This document shows positions 24,017 through 32,401 of a DNA stretch of 64,000 nucleotides, piece by piece. The stretch's first letter is position 1. Every line of letters starts with the position of its first letter. The position numbers were made by a program, and so were the translations under genes. The notes beneath the pieces are model-generated. The model ran no database searches. It was not told where the DNA came from and saw only the letters and a list, made by a program, of their open reading frames with translations. This DNA is from Reyranella sp. (lineage in GTDB: Bacteria; Pseudomonadota; Alphaproteobacteria; Reyranellales; Reyranellaceae): NCBI RefSeq assembly GCF_004297405.1, contig NZ_SCVC01000046.1, forward strand, positions 124,001 through 188,000. The letters are read 5' to 3'.

Positions 24017-25039
24017 ATGTCCTACAACAGCCTGCGCATCGCCAAGATCATCCAGGAAACGCCCGATGCGCGCTCCTTCGTCTTCGAGATTCCAGCCGAT
24101 CTGGCCGAAAAGTACCGCTACAAGGCCGGCCAGTTCCTGACCTTCCGGGTGCCCCATGCCGACGGCGCCTTCAACCGCTGCTACTCGCTGTCCAGCGCCC
24201 CGGAGACCGATGGCCTGCCCAAGGTGACGGTGAAACGCGTCGATGGGGGCAAGGGCTCCAACTGGTTCCATGATGCGCTGAAGGAAGGCGGCACCCTCGA
24301 CGTGCTGCCGCCGGCCGGTCGCTTCGTGCTGGGCCAGGGCGAAGCTCCACTTCTGTTGTTCGGCGGCGGCAGCGGCATCACGCCGATGATGTCGCTGATC
24401 AAGAGCGCCCTGAAGTCCGGCAAGCGCCGCATTCGCCTCTTCTATGCCAACCGCGACAAGCCGTCGGTGATCTTCGATGCCGAGTTCGCGGCGCTGGCCC
24501 AGGCTCACCCCGGCCGGCTCGAGGTCATCCATCATCTCGATGCGGTACAGGGCCTCACCAAGCCGGAGGAAGTCGCTGCCGCCCTCAAGGGCTTCGAGAA
24601 TGCCGAGGCCTATCTTTGCGGCCCCGGCCCCTTCATGAATCTGGTCGAGGCCGCGCTCCTTGCTGCCGGCATGCCGCGCGAGCGCGTGCTGATCGAGCGC
24701 TTCGAAGCGTCGGGCAACGATGCCGTGCCGGTCGAGCCGCCCGCGGAGGGCGACGTTATCCCGAGCGAGATCGTCATTCACTTCGAGGGCAAGGCGCACA
24801 AGGTGCCTTACCGCAAGGGCCTCACCATTCTCGAAGCGGCGCGCGGCGCGGGCCTCAACCCGCTCTCTTCCTGCGAAGAAGGGTTCTGCGCCTCGTGCGC
24901 GGCCAAGCGCATCAAGGGTAAAGTCGTGTTGGCCAAGAACGACATCTACACGCCGGACGATCTCGCCAATAACTGGATCCTGACCTGCCAGGGCCACTGC
25001 TTCGGGCCCGAAGTCGAGATCACCTACGACGTGGTGTAG
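24017..25039 (+). CDS. Ferredoxin-NAD(P)H reductase with C-terminal 2Fe-2S domain
   Basis: A 340-aa class IA oxygenase reductase. An FAD domain comes first (RCYSLSSAP, residues ~55-63), then the NAD(P)-binding domain (LLFGGGSGITPM, ~114-125) and a plant-type [2Fe-2S] ferredoxin with Cys286, Cys291, Cys294 (CEEGFCASC) and Cys324. The domain order (FAD-NAD-2Fe2S) is that of PaaE/KshB/HmpB-type reductases, which feed electrons to diiron or Rieske oxygenases. It is divergent from the diiron paralogue A with the 16-bp element in the shared region, fitting a reductase/oxygenase pair. Confidence 0.9.
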   Translation: MSYNSLRIAKIIQETPDARSFVFEIPADLAEKYRYKAGQFLTFRVPHADGAFNRCYSLSSAPETDGLPKVTVKRVDGGKGSNWFHDALKEGGTLDVLPPAGRFVLGQGEAPLLLFGGGSGITPMMSLIKSALKSGKRRIRLFYANRDKPSVIFDAEFAALAQAHPGRLEVIHHLDAVQGLTKPEEVAAALKGFENAEAYLCGPGPFMNLVEAALLAAGMPRERVLIERFEASGNDAVPVEPPAEGDVIPSEIVIHFEGKAHKVPYRKGLTILEAARGAGLNPLSSCEEGFCASCAAKRIKGKVVLAKNDIYTPDDLANNWILTCQGHCFGPEVEITYDVV

Positions 25040-25092
25040 CGATTCGCATCGAACCCTTCACCCAGGCGACACTGCTGACGATCGTCGCCGGC

Positions 25093-25686
25093 ATGGCCGA
25101 CGCGGTGGGCTATATCACCATGGGCGGCGTCTTCGCGGCCAACATGACCGGCAACACGGTGCTGGCGGGCATCGACCTAGCCGCAGCCGACTATGTCAGC
25201 GCCTGGCATCACCTGACGCCGCTGGTCTCCTTCCTTGCCGGCGCGATGATAGCGCGCGTCTTGCTGCGCCTGCTGCGATCACCGGTGGTCGGGCTCCTGG
25301 TCGAAGCGACACTGATCGCGGGCGTTGGCTTCCTCAATATCGGCGAGGAGTCCGCTGTCATGATCGTGGCACTCGCCATGGGCATTCAGGCCTCGTCGAT
25401 CACTGCCTTTGCCGGCAGCGCGATCAGCACCGTCGTGGTGACCAGCACGCTCGCCCGCACAGCCGACGCCGCGGTCGACTGGCTGTGGCCGGGCGCGGGA
25501 GCCAAACCACCGACGGCCGCCAGCGCGCTGCTCATGACACTCACCTGGACCGGCTATCTCGCGGGGGCGGTAATCGGCGCAATGCTGGTCGCGCGAATGA
25601 CCTACCCGCTGTTGGTGCCTGCGGGATTGCTGCTGGTTGTGCTGCTGCTCGAACTGACGAAGCCGCGGCCTACATCGGCGGCATGA
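25093..25686 (+). CDS. DUF1275 (YoaK) membrane protein, start uncertain
   Basis: A 197-aa integral membrane protein with about six helices and the family motif GGVFAANMTGNTV. Homology-like sequence extends upstream of ATG 25093 (IEPFTQATLLTIVAG, back to about 25042) and includes most of the first helix, but no ATG/GTG/TTG occurs there, only ATT 25042, just after the reductase stop. Either a rare ATT or CTG start is used, or a start was lost. Function unknown; YoaK-like proteins are inner-membrane. Its 3' end overlaps the convergent gene by 17 bases. Confidence 0.75.
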   Translation: MADAVGYITMGGVFAANMTGNTVLAGIDLAAADYVSAWHHLTPLVSFLAGAMIARVLLRLLRSPVVGLLVEATLIAGVGFLNIGEESAVMIVALAMGIQASSITAFAGSAISTVVVTSTLARTADAAVDWLWPGAGAKPPTAASALLMTLTWTGYLAGAVIGAMLVARMTYPLLVPAGLLLVVLLLELTKPRPTSAA

Positions 25687-26284
25687 GGCCGTTCTTGCCG
25701 TAGGTGATGCGCGAGGCCGCCAGGGTCCCGTCAGCGCGTTTCTCGGCCGCTCCGATGAAGATGCCGGTGCCGGGCTTCAGGTCCGCCTTGTCGCCTGGTG
25801 CATAGGCGACCACGACAGTCTCGGGCGTCACCACCAGCTTCTTCTCGCCGTCCTTGTACTTCACGGTGAGCGTGTGGTCGTCGCTGCCGGTCACCATCTG
25901 CTCGACATTGGCGTTGGTCATGGTGGCTTGCGGCTGCAGATCCCACGGCCGATGGCCTTCACCTGCACCGCGCATCGATTCCGGAAAGATGCGAACCTCG
26001 ATCGCGCGCAGACCGCCGTCAGCCTGAGGAATAGCGGTCGAGCCCACATAGATACCCGGCTTGATGTCGGTGACGCTCGCCTTGACCATCGCGACAACCG
26101 TGAGCGCGTCGCCGGTCACGATCTTCAGGTCGCTTCCGTCGCGCGCTTTCACGAGAAGAAGCGGCCCTTCGACCTTCTCGATCGTGCCGCGTACGCGCAT
26201 GGTTTCCTGGGCCTGGAGCGGCAGGGTGAAAGTGCAGGCGCAGAGAAGCGAGATCAGGAAAGGACGGCGCGATACGCTGGGCAT
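25670..26284 (-). CDS. Secreted beta-rich protein (DUF5666-like)
   Basis: A 204-aa exported protein. The signal peptide MPSVSRRPFLISLLCACTFTLPLQAQ is followed by repeated beta segments of the kind (V/I)-x-G-x-(I/V)-x-x-(V/I)-x-G: RVRGTIEKVEGPLLLVKARDGSDL and VKYKDGEKKLVVTPETVVVAY, each ending in a G-x-x-(I/V)-x-(I/V)-G turn. This resembles DUF5666/OB-like repeats in cell-surface or periplasmic proteins. ATG 26284 has AGGAGG six bases upstream. It is downstream of the diiron paralogue B on the same strand with a 77-base gap, so read-through transcription is possible. Confidence 0.75.
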   Translation of the reverse strand: MPSVSRRPFLISLLCACTFTLPLQAQETMRVRGTIEKVEGPLLLVKARDGSDLKIVTGDALTVVAMVKASVTDIKPGIYVGSTAIPQADGGLRAIEVRIFPESMRGAGEGHRPWDLQPQATMTNANVEQMVTGSDDHTLTVKYKDGEKKLVVTPETVVVAYAPGDKADLKPGTGIFIGAAEKRADGTLAASRITYGKNGLMPPM

Positions 26285-26361
26285 GGGCGGCCTCCTGAAA
26301 GGAAGCCGCACGCTAGCGCATCGCCCACATCGCGCGAGATCAACAGGCAGTGAGCCGACGG

Positions 26362-27429
26362 TTACTCCGCCGCGATCGCCCGCTCGACAAACATCTTCTT
26401 GTCGAACTCCTCGGCGACCTTGCCGTCGTTGGCGAGCTGTTCGACGACGTCGACCTTGGCGTATTCCATCACGCCCATCTCGGCGAAGGCCTTCTGCACC
26501 CGCGGCCCCCACAGGCCGATATCCTTGACCGTGGGTACGACACGGCTGAACAGCCGGCCGCGGAAGGAATTCATCTGCTTGGAATTGTAGTGGATTTCGT
26601 CCAGCACCTTGGCCGGCAGGCCAAGCCGTTCCCACACTTCAGACTGATTGAAGCGATCGCGCATGAAATAGAGCGCTTCGACCACGAACTCCTCGCGCTC
26701 GTCGCGTTCGGCCTCGGTGAGTTGCGGATAGTATTCGCGCAGCGCCAGGCGGCCGAACGAGACGTGACGCGCTTCGTCCTGCATGACATAGGCGTTCACC
26801 GCGCCGGCTAGTGTGTTGCCCGACTTGTCGCGGATCGACTGGAAGGCCGCGAGAGCGAGACCCTCGATCAGCACCTGCATGCCGAGATAGGTCATGTCCC
26901 AGCGGCGATCGGTCAGCGTCTGCTCCAGGAGCTTTTGCAGTGCCTTGTTGATCGGATAGGCGAGCTGGAACTTCTCGTGCAGCAGGCGCTTGTAGGCCTC
27001 GACGTGGCGGGCCTCGTCCATCACCTGCGTGGCCGCATAGAACTTGGCGTTCATGTCCGGCACGGTGCCGACGATCTTGGCGGTCGCGATCAGCGCACCC
27101 TGCTCTCCATGCATGAACTGCGAGATCGAATTGGCCTGGAGATGGTGGCGCAGCCAGCCCTTCTCCTTGTCGTTCATCTTGTTCCAGTAGTCTGAACCGT
27201 AGATCGAGATCGCCTCGTCCTTGAGCTCCATCGGATTGTCCGGGTTGAGCTCCAGCGACCAGTCCAGCCGCGTGCTGGCATCCCACTGCTGCTGCTTGCC
27301 CTTCTCGTAGAGCTCGAGCAGGGGCGCAGAGCCGTCGTCATACTCCCAATTGAACTGGAGATCCGTCGCGCCATCGAACGTCCACTGGGTCACGTCGACC
27401 GGCAGGGCATAGATCCGTTGTGTGCTCAT
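26362..27429 (-). CDS. Diiron ferritin-like protein, putative oxygenase component (paralogue B)
   Basis: 355 aa, same length as paralogue A and aligned without gaps, with the same metal ligands at Glu109, Glu139-x-x-His142, Glu189 and Glu219-x-x-His222. Identity by eye is high, so this is a recent duplication or a two-subunit set. The two paralogues flank the reductase, the DUF1275 gene and the secreted gene. The start at 27429 (MSTQRIYALP) is followed by a consistent frame; GGGAGGGC precedes it. Expression probably follows paralogue A because the 16-bp element is repeated 46 bases upstream of the start. Confidence 0.8.
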   Translation of the reverse strand: MSTQRIYALPVDVTQWTFDGATDLQFNWEYDDGSAPLLELYEKGKQQQWDASTRLDWSLELNPDNPMELKDEAISIYGSDYWNKMNDKEKGWLRHHLQANSISQFMHGEQGALIATAKIVGTVPDMNAKFYAATQVMDEARHVEAYKRLLHEKFQLAYPINKALQKLLEQTLTDRRWDMTYLGMQVLIEGLALAAFQSIRDKSGNTLAGAVNAYVMQDEARHVSFGRLALREYYPQLTEAERDEREEFVVEALYFMRDRFNQSEVWERLGLPAKVLDEIHYNSKQMNSFRGRLFSRVVPTVKDIGLWGPRVQKAFAEMGVMEYAKVDVVEQLANDGKVAEEFDKKMFVERAIAAE

Positions 27430-27474
27430 GGCGCTGCCCTCCCGGGGCTCACTTGGGTTCTGGTTCCGAGAAAG

Positions 27475-27490
27475 ATGACGCTCCGTTCAT
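27475..27490. promoter_or_regulatory. Shared upstream element of the diiron paralogues (copy 2)
   Basis: ATGACGCTCCGTTCAT again, identical to 23924-23939, with similar flanks (AAGATGACG...TCATCTT, a longer inverted repeat on the outside). Also close to the end of the response-regulator gene. Confidence 0.6.
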
Positions 27491-27533
27491 CTTCTGGCAA
27501 GTCCCTTCTTGCTGTAGGCAGATAGAGGTCGAT

Positions 27534-28232
27534 TCAGGGCTGAAGACGGTAACCGCCGCGGTCGGTGATCAGGATGGCAGCACTTGCCGGGTCCTTCTCG
27601 ATCTTCTGGCGCAGGCGATAGATGTGGGTTTCCAGCGTGTGGGTGGTGACGCCGGCGTTGTAGCCCCAGACCTCGTTCAGCAGGATGTCGCGCGCCACCG
27701 GCCGATCGCCGGCGCGGAAGAGGTATTTCAGGATCGAGGCTTCCTTGTCGGTCAGCCGGACCTTCTTCTTGCCGCCCTTCTCCATCAGCATCTTGGCCGC
27801 TGGGTGGAATTCGTAAGGGCCGATGGTCATCACGGCATCCTCGCTGCGCTCGTGCTGACGCAGGTGCGCGCGCAGCCGGGCCAGCAAAACGTTGATGCGA
27901 AACGGCTTGGTCACATAGTCGTTGGCGCCCGATTCCAGGCCCAGAATCGTATCGGCATCGCTGTCAGCGGCAGTCAGCATGATCACCGGCGCCCGAACGC
28001 CTTGCCGGCGCATCAACTTGCAGAGTTCGCGCCCGTCCATATCGGGCAGGCCGATATCGAGCAGGATCGCATCGAAGTGTGCGAGCTTGGCCTTTTCCAG
28101 TCCCTCCGCGGCCGTGCTGACCTGGATGGTCGTAAAACCATCATAGAGGTCGAGTTGTTCCGCCAGCACTGTGCGCAGCGACTGGTCGTCGTCGACCAGG
28201 AGGATCTTCTTGCCGCGATTGTTTACGGACAT
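27534..28232 (-). CDS. OmpR/PhoB-family response regulator
   Basis: A 232-aa regulator: receiver domain (ILLVDDDQSLR; phosphoacceptor Asp59 in AILLDIGLPDMDG; LTAAD; TKPF) and a C-terminal winged helix (EVWGYNAGVTTHTLETHIYRLRQKI, GGYRL). I set the start at MSVNNRGKKILL (28232). No histidine kinase is adjacent, so it is an orphan in this window. It is divergent from the GTP cyclohydrolase gene with a ~90-base promoter region. Confidence 0.9.
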   Translation of the reverse strand: MSVNNRGKKILLVDDDQSLRTVLAEQLDLYDGFTTIQVSTAAEGLEKAKLAHFDAILLDIGLPDMDGRELCKLMRRQGVRAPVIMLTAADSDADTILGLESGANDYVTKPFRINVLLARLRAHLRQHERSEDAVMTIGPYEFHPAAKMLMEKGGKKKVRLTDKEASILKYLFRAGDRPVARDILLNEVWGYNAGVTTHTLETHIYRLRQKIEKDPASAAILITDRGGYRLQP

Positions 28233-28321
28233 GCTCGTGCCACCTGCCAGCCATCCCAAAGTCACTGTATCCGGTACGATTTGGACACAAAAGCGGCCCG
28301 CTTCAGTAAAATCCCGCCGGC

Positions 28322-29500
28322 ATGGTAGATAGAAGCATGAGTCCCGGTTCCGTTCACTCTCGCACCGCATCTGCAGTCGCCGTCGTCGAGCGCGCCATGG
28401 CCGAGCTGCGCCGCGGCGGCATCGTCGTGCTGCGCGGCGAAGATGGCAACGGCGGCCTGGTCATTGCCGCCGAATCCTGCGGCCCGCGCGCCTTGCAGCG
28501 CCTGCAGGGTCTGGCCCAGAACGCGCCCGTGCTGGTCACCACGCGCCGTCGCGCCGAAGCGATCGGCATGGATATCCCGCCGCATATCGCGGGCGGCATG
28601 GGCGAAACCAACAAGCCGATCACCCTCGACCTGCCCGAAGGCGTGCCGGTCGACATCATCCTGCGGCCGCACGAGGCCGAGAATGCCGGCCGCCACGTCG
28701 CGCTGCGTCACCTGTCGCGGCCGGTCGCCAGCCACGCGCCTCAGATTGCCCAGGCCGCGATCGAACTCGCCAAGCTTTCACGCCTGCTGCCCGCTGTCGT
28801 GCTGGGGCCGCTCAGCCGCGATCCCGGCAACAAGCGGCGCGAGTGGGCGCGCGAGCAGGACATCATCTACGTCGATGCCGCCGATGTCGCCTCCTACGAA
28901 GAGACGGCGTCGCGCAACCTGCAGCAGGTGGCGCAGGCGCATGTGCCGCTCGAAGGCGCGGAGAATGCCCGCATCCTGGCGTGGCGGCCGAGCGACGGCG
29001 GCAAGGAACATCTCGCCATCGTCGTGGGCGAGATCGATCCCACCGAGCCGGTGCTGATCCGCCTGCACTCCGAATGCTTCACCGGCGACCTGCTGGGATC
29101 GCTGCGCTGCGACTGCGGCGTACAACTGCGCGGCGCCATCGCCCAGATCGCGCAGCACGGCTCGGGCGTTCTGCTCTATCTCGCGCAGGAGGGACGCGGC
29201 ATCGGCCTCGTCAACAAGCTGCGCGCCTACGAGTTGCAGGACGACGGCTTCGACACGATCGACGCCAACGAACAGCTCGGCTTCGATGCCGACGAGCGCA
29301 TCTACGCACCGGCCGCCACCATGCTCGGCCGCATGGGCATCAAGCGCGTGCGACTGATGACCAACAATCCGGAAAAGATTGCGCAACTCGAGCGCTACGG
29401 CATCGAGGTCGCGGCGCGCGTGCAGCACTCCTTCCCCTCGAACGGGCACAACGAGAACTATCTTCGCACCAAGGCGGAGCGAGCAGGCCACCTGCTCTAA
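28322..29500 (+). CDS. ribA: GTP cyclohydrolase II with vestigial RibB-like half
   Basis: A 392-aa enzyme. The C-terminal half (~195-385) is a complete GTP cyclohydrolase II: the zinc cysteines in LHSECFTGDLLGSLRCDCGVQL, EGRGIGLVNKLRAYELQD and KRVRLMTNNPEKI. The N-terminal half (~20-190) is like DHBP synthase (RibB) by position and hydrophobic pattern, but the D-D-(E)-x-R-E-N-E-G-D catalytic loop is replaced by GEDGNGGLVIAAE. So the riboflavin-pathway GTP step is expected and the RibB step is probably lost. ATG 28322 or 28337 may start it; neither has a strong ribosome site. It precedes the substrate-binding protein gene by 29 bases. Confidence 0.9.
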   Translation: MVDRSMSPGSVHSRTASAVAVVERAMAELRRGGIVVLRGEDGNGGLVIAAESCGPRALQRLQGLAQNAPVLVTTRRRAEAIGMDIPPHIAGGMGETNKPITLDLPEGVPVDIILRPHEAENAGRHVALRHLSRPVASHAPQIAQAAIELAKLSRLLPAVVLGPLSRDPGNKRREWAREQDIIYVDAADVASYEETASRNLQQVAQAHVPLEGAENARILAWRPSDGGKEHLAIVVGEIDPTEPVLIRLHSECFTGDLLGSLRCDCGVQLRGAIAQIAQHGSGVLLYLAQEGRGIGLVNKLRAYELQDDGFDTIDANEQLGFDADERIYAPAATMLGRMGIKRVRLMTNNPEKIAQLERYGIEVAARVQHSFPSNGHNENYLRTKAERAGHLL

Positions 29501-29529
29501 GACAAGAAGAACGACTGGAGGAAACGATA

Positions 29530-30750
29530 ATGGTCAAGTTGCGTCGCCGCGATTTCGCGGCCGGTAGTGCTGCGCTCGTTTTCGCGCCATCGATCGTGCG
29601 TGCCCAGAAGAAATACGATCCAGGTGCCAGTGACACCGAGATCAAGCTCGGCCACACCAACCCCTATAGCGGCCCACTCTCGGCCTACGGCGTCATCGGC
29701 AAGGCCGAAGCGGCCTACTGGCAGATGGTCAACGACAAGGGCGGCATCAATGGGCGCAAGGTGAACTTCATCACCTATGACGACGGCTACTCACCGCCCA
29801 AGACCGTCGAGATGGTGCGCAAGCTCGTCGAGGACGACAAGGTCCTGGCGATCTTTCAGCTCCTCGGCACACCGACCAACACCGTCGTGCACAAATACCT
29901 GAACCAGAAGAAGGTGCCGCAGCTTTTCGTCGCCACCGGTGCCTCGAAGTGGGGCGATCCCAAGAACTATCCGTGGACCATGGGCTGGCAGCCCGACTAC
30001 GCGACTGAGGGCGGCATCTACGCCAAGCATATTCTCAGCCAGCACAAGGGCGAGAAGATCGCCGTGCTTTGGCAGAACGACGATTCCGGCAAGGATTATG
30101 TCGCCGGCTTCATGCAAGGCCTGGGCAAAGAGAACGAGAAGATGGTCGTCGCCTCGGTAAGCTACGAGGTCACCGACCCCACGGTCGACAGTCAGATCAT
30201 CCAGCTCAAGAACTCGGGCGCCACCGTGTTCTTTAACGATGCTGCGCCCAAGGCCGCTGCGCAGGCGATCCGCAAGGTCGCCGACCTCGGCTGGAAGCCG
30301 GCACACTATCTCACCAACGTCTCGGCCTCGGTGTCTTCGGTGCTGAAGCCGGCCGGCTTCGAGGCCAGCCAGGGCATCATCACCGCGGCTTACCTCAAGG
30401 ATCCGACCGATCCGCAATGGGCAACATCACCCGATTTCATCGAGTGGAAGGCCTGGATGGCCAAGTACCATCCGACCGGCAATCCGTCGGACTCCTTCAA
30501 CGCCTATGGCTATGCCGTCAGCACCACCATGCACGAGTGCCTGAAGCGCTGCGGCGATGAGCTGACACGCGCCAACCTGATGAAGCAGGCCGCCAGTATG
30601 AAGAGCCTTGTCGTTCCCATGCTGTTGCCGGGCATCTCGATCAATACCAGCCCGACCGATTACTATCCCATCCAGTCGGTGCGCCTGCAGCGCTTCAAGG
30701 GAGAAACCTGGGAACTGTTCGGCAACGTGCTGAGCAACGAAAGCGTCTGA
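29530..30750 (+). CDS. Branched-chain amino acid-type ABC substrate-binding protein
   Basis: A 406-aa periplasmic binding protein of the LivJ/LivK type. A Tat-like signal (KLRRRDFAAGSAALVFAPSIVRAQ) is followed by the family pattern: IKLGHTNPYSGPLSAYGVIGKA, NGRKVNFITYDDGYSPPKTVEMVRKLVEDDKV, and VLWQNDDSGKDYVAGF. GGAGG lies upstream of ATG 29530. It follows ribA by 29 bases and is not accompanied by permease or ATPase genes here, so transport partners are elsewhere. The substrate may be an aromatic or short-chain acid rather than an amino acid. Confidence 0.88.
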   Translation: MVKLRRRDFAAGSAALVFAPSIVRAQKKYDPGASDTEIKLGHTNPYSGPLSAYGVIGKAEAAYWQMVNDKGGINGRKVNFITYDDGYSPPKTVEMVRKLVEDDKVLAIFQLLGTPTNTVVHKYLNQKKVPQLFVATGASKWGDPKNYPWTMGWQPDYATEGGIYAKHILSQHKGEKIAVLWQNDDSGKDYVAGFMQGLGKENEKMVVASVSYEVTDPTVDSQIIQLKNSGATVFFNDAAPKAAAQAIRKVADLGWKPAHYLTNVSASVSSVLKPAGFEASQGIITAAYLKDPTDPQWATSPDFIEWKAWMAKYHPTGNPSDSFNAYGYAVSTTMHECLKRCGDELTRANLMKQAASMKSLVVPMLLPGISINTSPTDYYPIQSVRLQRFKGETWELFGNVLSNESV

Positions 30751-30753
30751 AGG

Positions 30754-30792
30754 CCGACGCGCAACAGGACTGAAACACGGGTTGTGCGTCGG
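30754..30792. terminator. Hairpin at 3' end of substrate-binding gene
   Basis: CCGACGCGCAAC (30754-30765) and GTTGTGCGTCGG (30781-30792) pair with one mismatch around a 15-base loop. A third copy of GACGCGCAAC follows at 30796-30805. There is no T-run, so it may be a rho-dependent stop or RNA-stabilising element. Confidence 0.45.
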
Positions 30793-30879
30793 ACTGACGC
30801 GCAACGCGATAATTTTGCGGCGGAGATGGCATGGGGGATGCTTAGTTCGGTCCATGACTGAACGAGACATCCGGGCCCG

Positions 30880-32343
30880 ATGCCGTCCCGCCTGACCCGT
30901 CGAGCCTGGATGACCGGCGCCGGCGCGGCGGCGCTGGCGGCAGCAGCATACGGATCTGCGCACACCACCGTCCGGACATCGCCGCCGGCACGCCGGTCTG
31001 CCTGGGGATTCCCGGATGGCTTCCGCTGGGGGACCGCGACATCGTCCTACCAGGTCGAAGGCGCTGCGCAGGAAGATGGCCGCGGCCCCTCGATCTGGGA
31101 CACCTTCGCCCAGCAACCGGGGCGCATCCGCGATGGCTCGACCGGCCAGGTCAGCGTCGACCACTATCATCGCTACAAGGAAGACGTCGCGCTGATGAAA
31201 TGGATCGGCGCGCAGACCTATCGTTTCTCGATCGCCTGGCCGCGCGTGTTCCCCGAAGGCCGAGGCAAGGCTAACCCCAAGGGGCTCGACTTTTACGACC
31301 GCTTGGTCGACGAGCTGCTGGCCGCGGGCATCGAGCCCTTCGCGACGCTCTATCATTGGGACTTGCCACAGCCGCTTCAGGATCGTGGCGGCTGGGAGTC
31401 GCGCGACACCGCCGAGGCATTCGGCGACTACGCGTCCTATGTCGCGAGCAAGCTGACCGATCGCGTCCGCCAGATTTTCACGATCAACGAGATGCAGACC
31501 TTCGTCGAACACGGCCACAACAGTGGCGTGTTCGCACCGGGGCTCAAGCTCGACCCTGCCCGACTCAATCAGGTTCGCCATCACGCCGTGCTGGCGCATG
31601 GTCTCGCCGTACAAGCCGTGCGGGCAAGCGGTCGGCGCGGAACCAAGGTCGGCCCCGCCGAAAACATCGCTACGGCCTTGCCGGCCGTCGAGACGGTCGA
31701 GAACATACGCGCGGCCGAGCTTGCGACACGCGAGCTCAATGCCCCCTACCTCACCGTGATGCTGGAAGGTCGCTACACCGACGCCTATCTCGCCAATGCA
31801 GGCGCCGACGCGCCTCGCTTCACGCCACAAGACCTGAAGACGATCTCTAGCAAGGTCGATTTCGTCGGCCTCAATGTCTACGCCCCCAGCCAGTATGTCC
31901 TGGCCAGTGAGGCGGCCCCCGGCTTCACCGAAGTGCCGCTCCAGGCGTCGCATCCCCACATGGCGTCGCCCTGGCTGACCCTGGGGCCGGAGGCGCTCTA
32001 CTGGGCGCCGCGCCACGCCGCCAACCTCTGGAAGGTGAAGGACATCTTCATCACCGAGAACGGTGCGTCGGCCGCCGACGAGCCCGCCGACGACGGCACG
32101 GTCTACGACGTCGATCGCGTGATGTATCTGCGCAACTGCCTGACACATCTGCAGCGCGCGACGGCCGAAGGCGTGCCGGTACGCGGCTATTTTTTGTGGA
32201 GCCTGCTCGACAATTTCGAATGGGCAGACGGCTATGCGACGCGCTTTGGCCTCGTCCATGTCGACTATGCGACGCTGAAGCGGACACCGAAACTCAGCGC
32301 CTCGTTCTATCGCGAAGTGATCGCCCGCAACGCACCGGCTTAG
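30880..32343 (+). CDS. GH1 family beta-glucosidase-like enzyme, Tat-exported
   Basis: A 487-aa glycoside hydrolase family 1 protein. The N-terminus (SRLTRRAWMTGAGAAALAAA) is a Tat-type signal. GH1 motifs: FRWGTATSSYQVEGA, RFSIAWPRVFP, ATLYHWDLPQPLQDRGGW, the acid/base Glu204 in INEMQ (usually NEP, here NEM) and the nucleophile Glu393 in FITENGA; the tail GYFLWSLLDNFEWADGY is classic. GH1 enzymes cut beta-glucosides; substrate cannot be told. The gene stands alone and the unusual periplasmic location is notable, as many bacterial GH1s are cytoplasmic. Confidence 0.92.
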   Translation: MPSRLTRRAWMTGAGAAALAAAAYGSAHTTVRTSPPARRSAWGFPDGFRWGTATSSYQVEGAAQEDGRGPSIWDTFAQQPGRIRDGSTGQVSVDHYHRYKEDVALMKWIGAQTYRFSIAWPRVFPEGRGKANPKGLDFYDRLVDELLAAGIEPFATLYHWDLPQPLQDRGGWESRDTAEAFGDYASYVASKLTDRVRQIFTINEMQTFVEHGHNSGVFAPGLKLDPARLNQVRHHAVLAHGLAVQAVRASGRRGTKVGPAENIATALPAVETVENIRAAELATRELNAPYLTVMLEGRYTDAYLANAGADAPRFTPQDLKTISSKVDFVGLNVYAPSQYVLASEAAPGFTEVPLQASHPHMASPWLTLGPEALYWAPRHAANLWKVKDIFITENGASAADEPADDGTVYDVDRVMYLRNCLTHLQRATAEGVPVRGYFLWSLLDNFEWADGYATRFGLVHVDYATLKRTPKLSASFYREVIARNAPA

Positions 32344-32401
32344 GCTTCGCCGACAATACAAATACCTCCGAGGTAGTTGCCGGTGGGCTTGCGAGGCGGC
32401 G

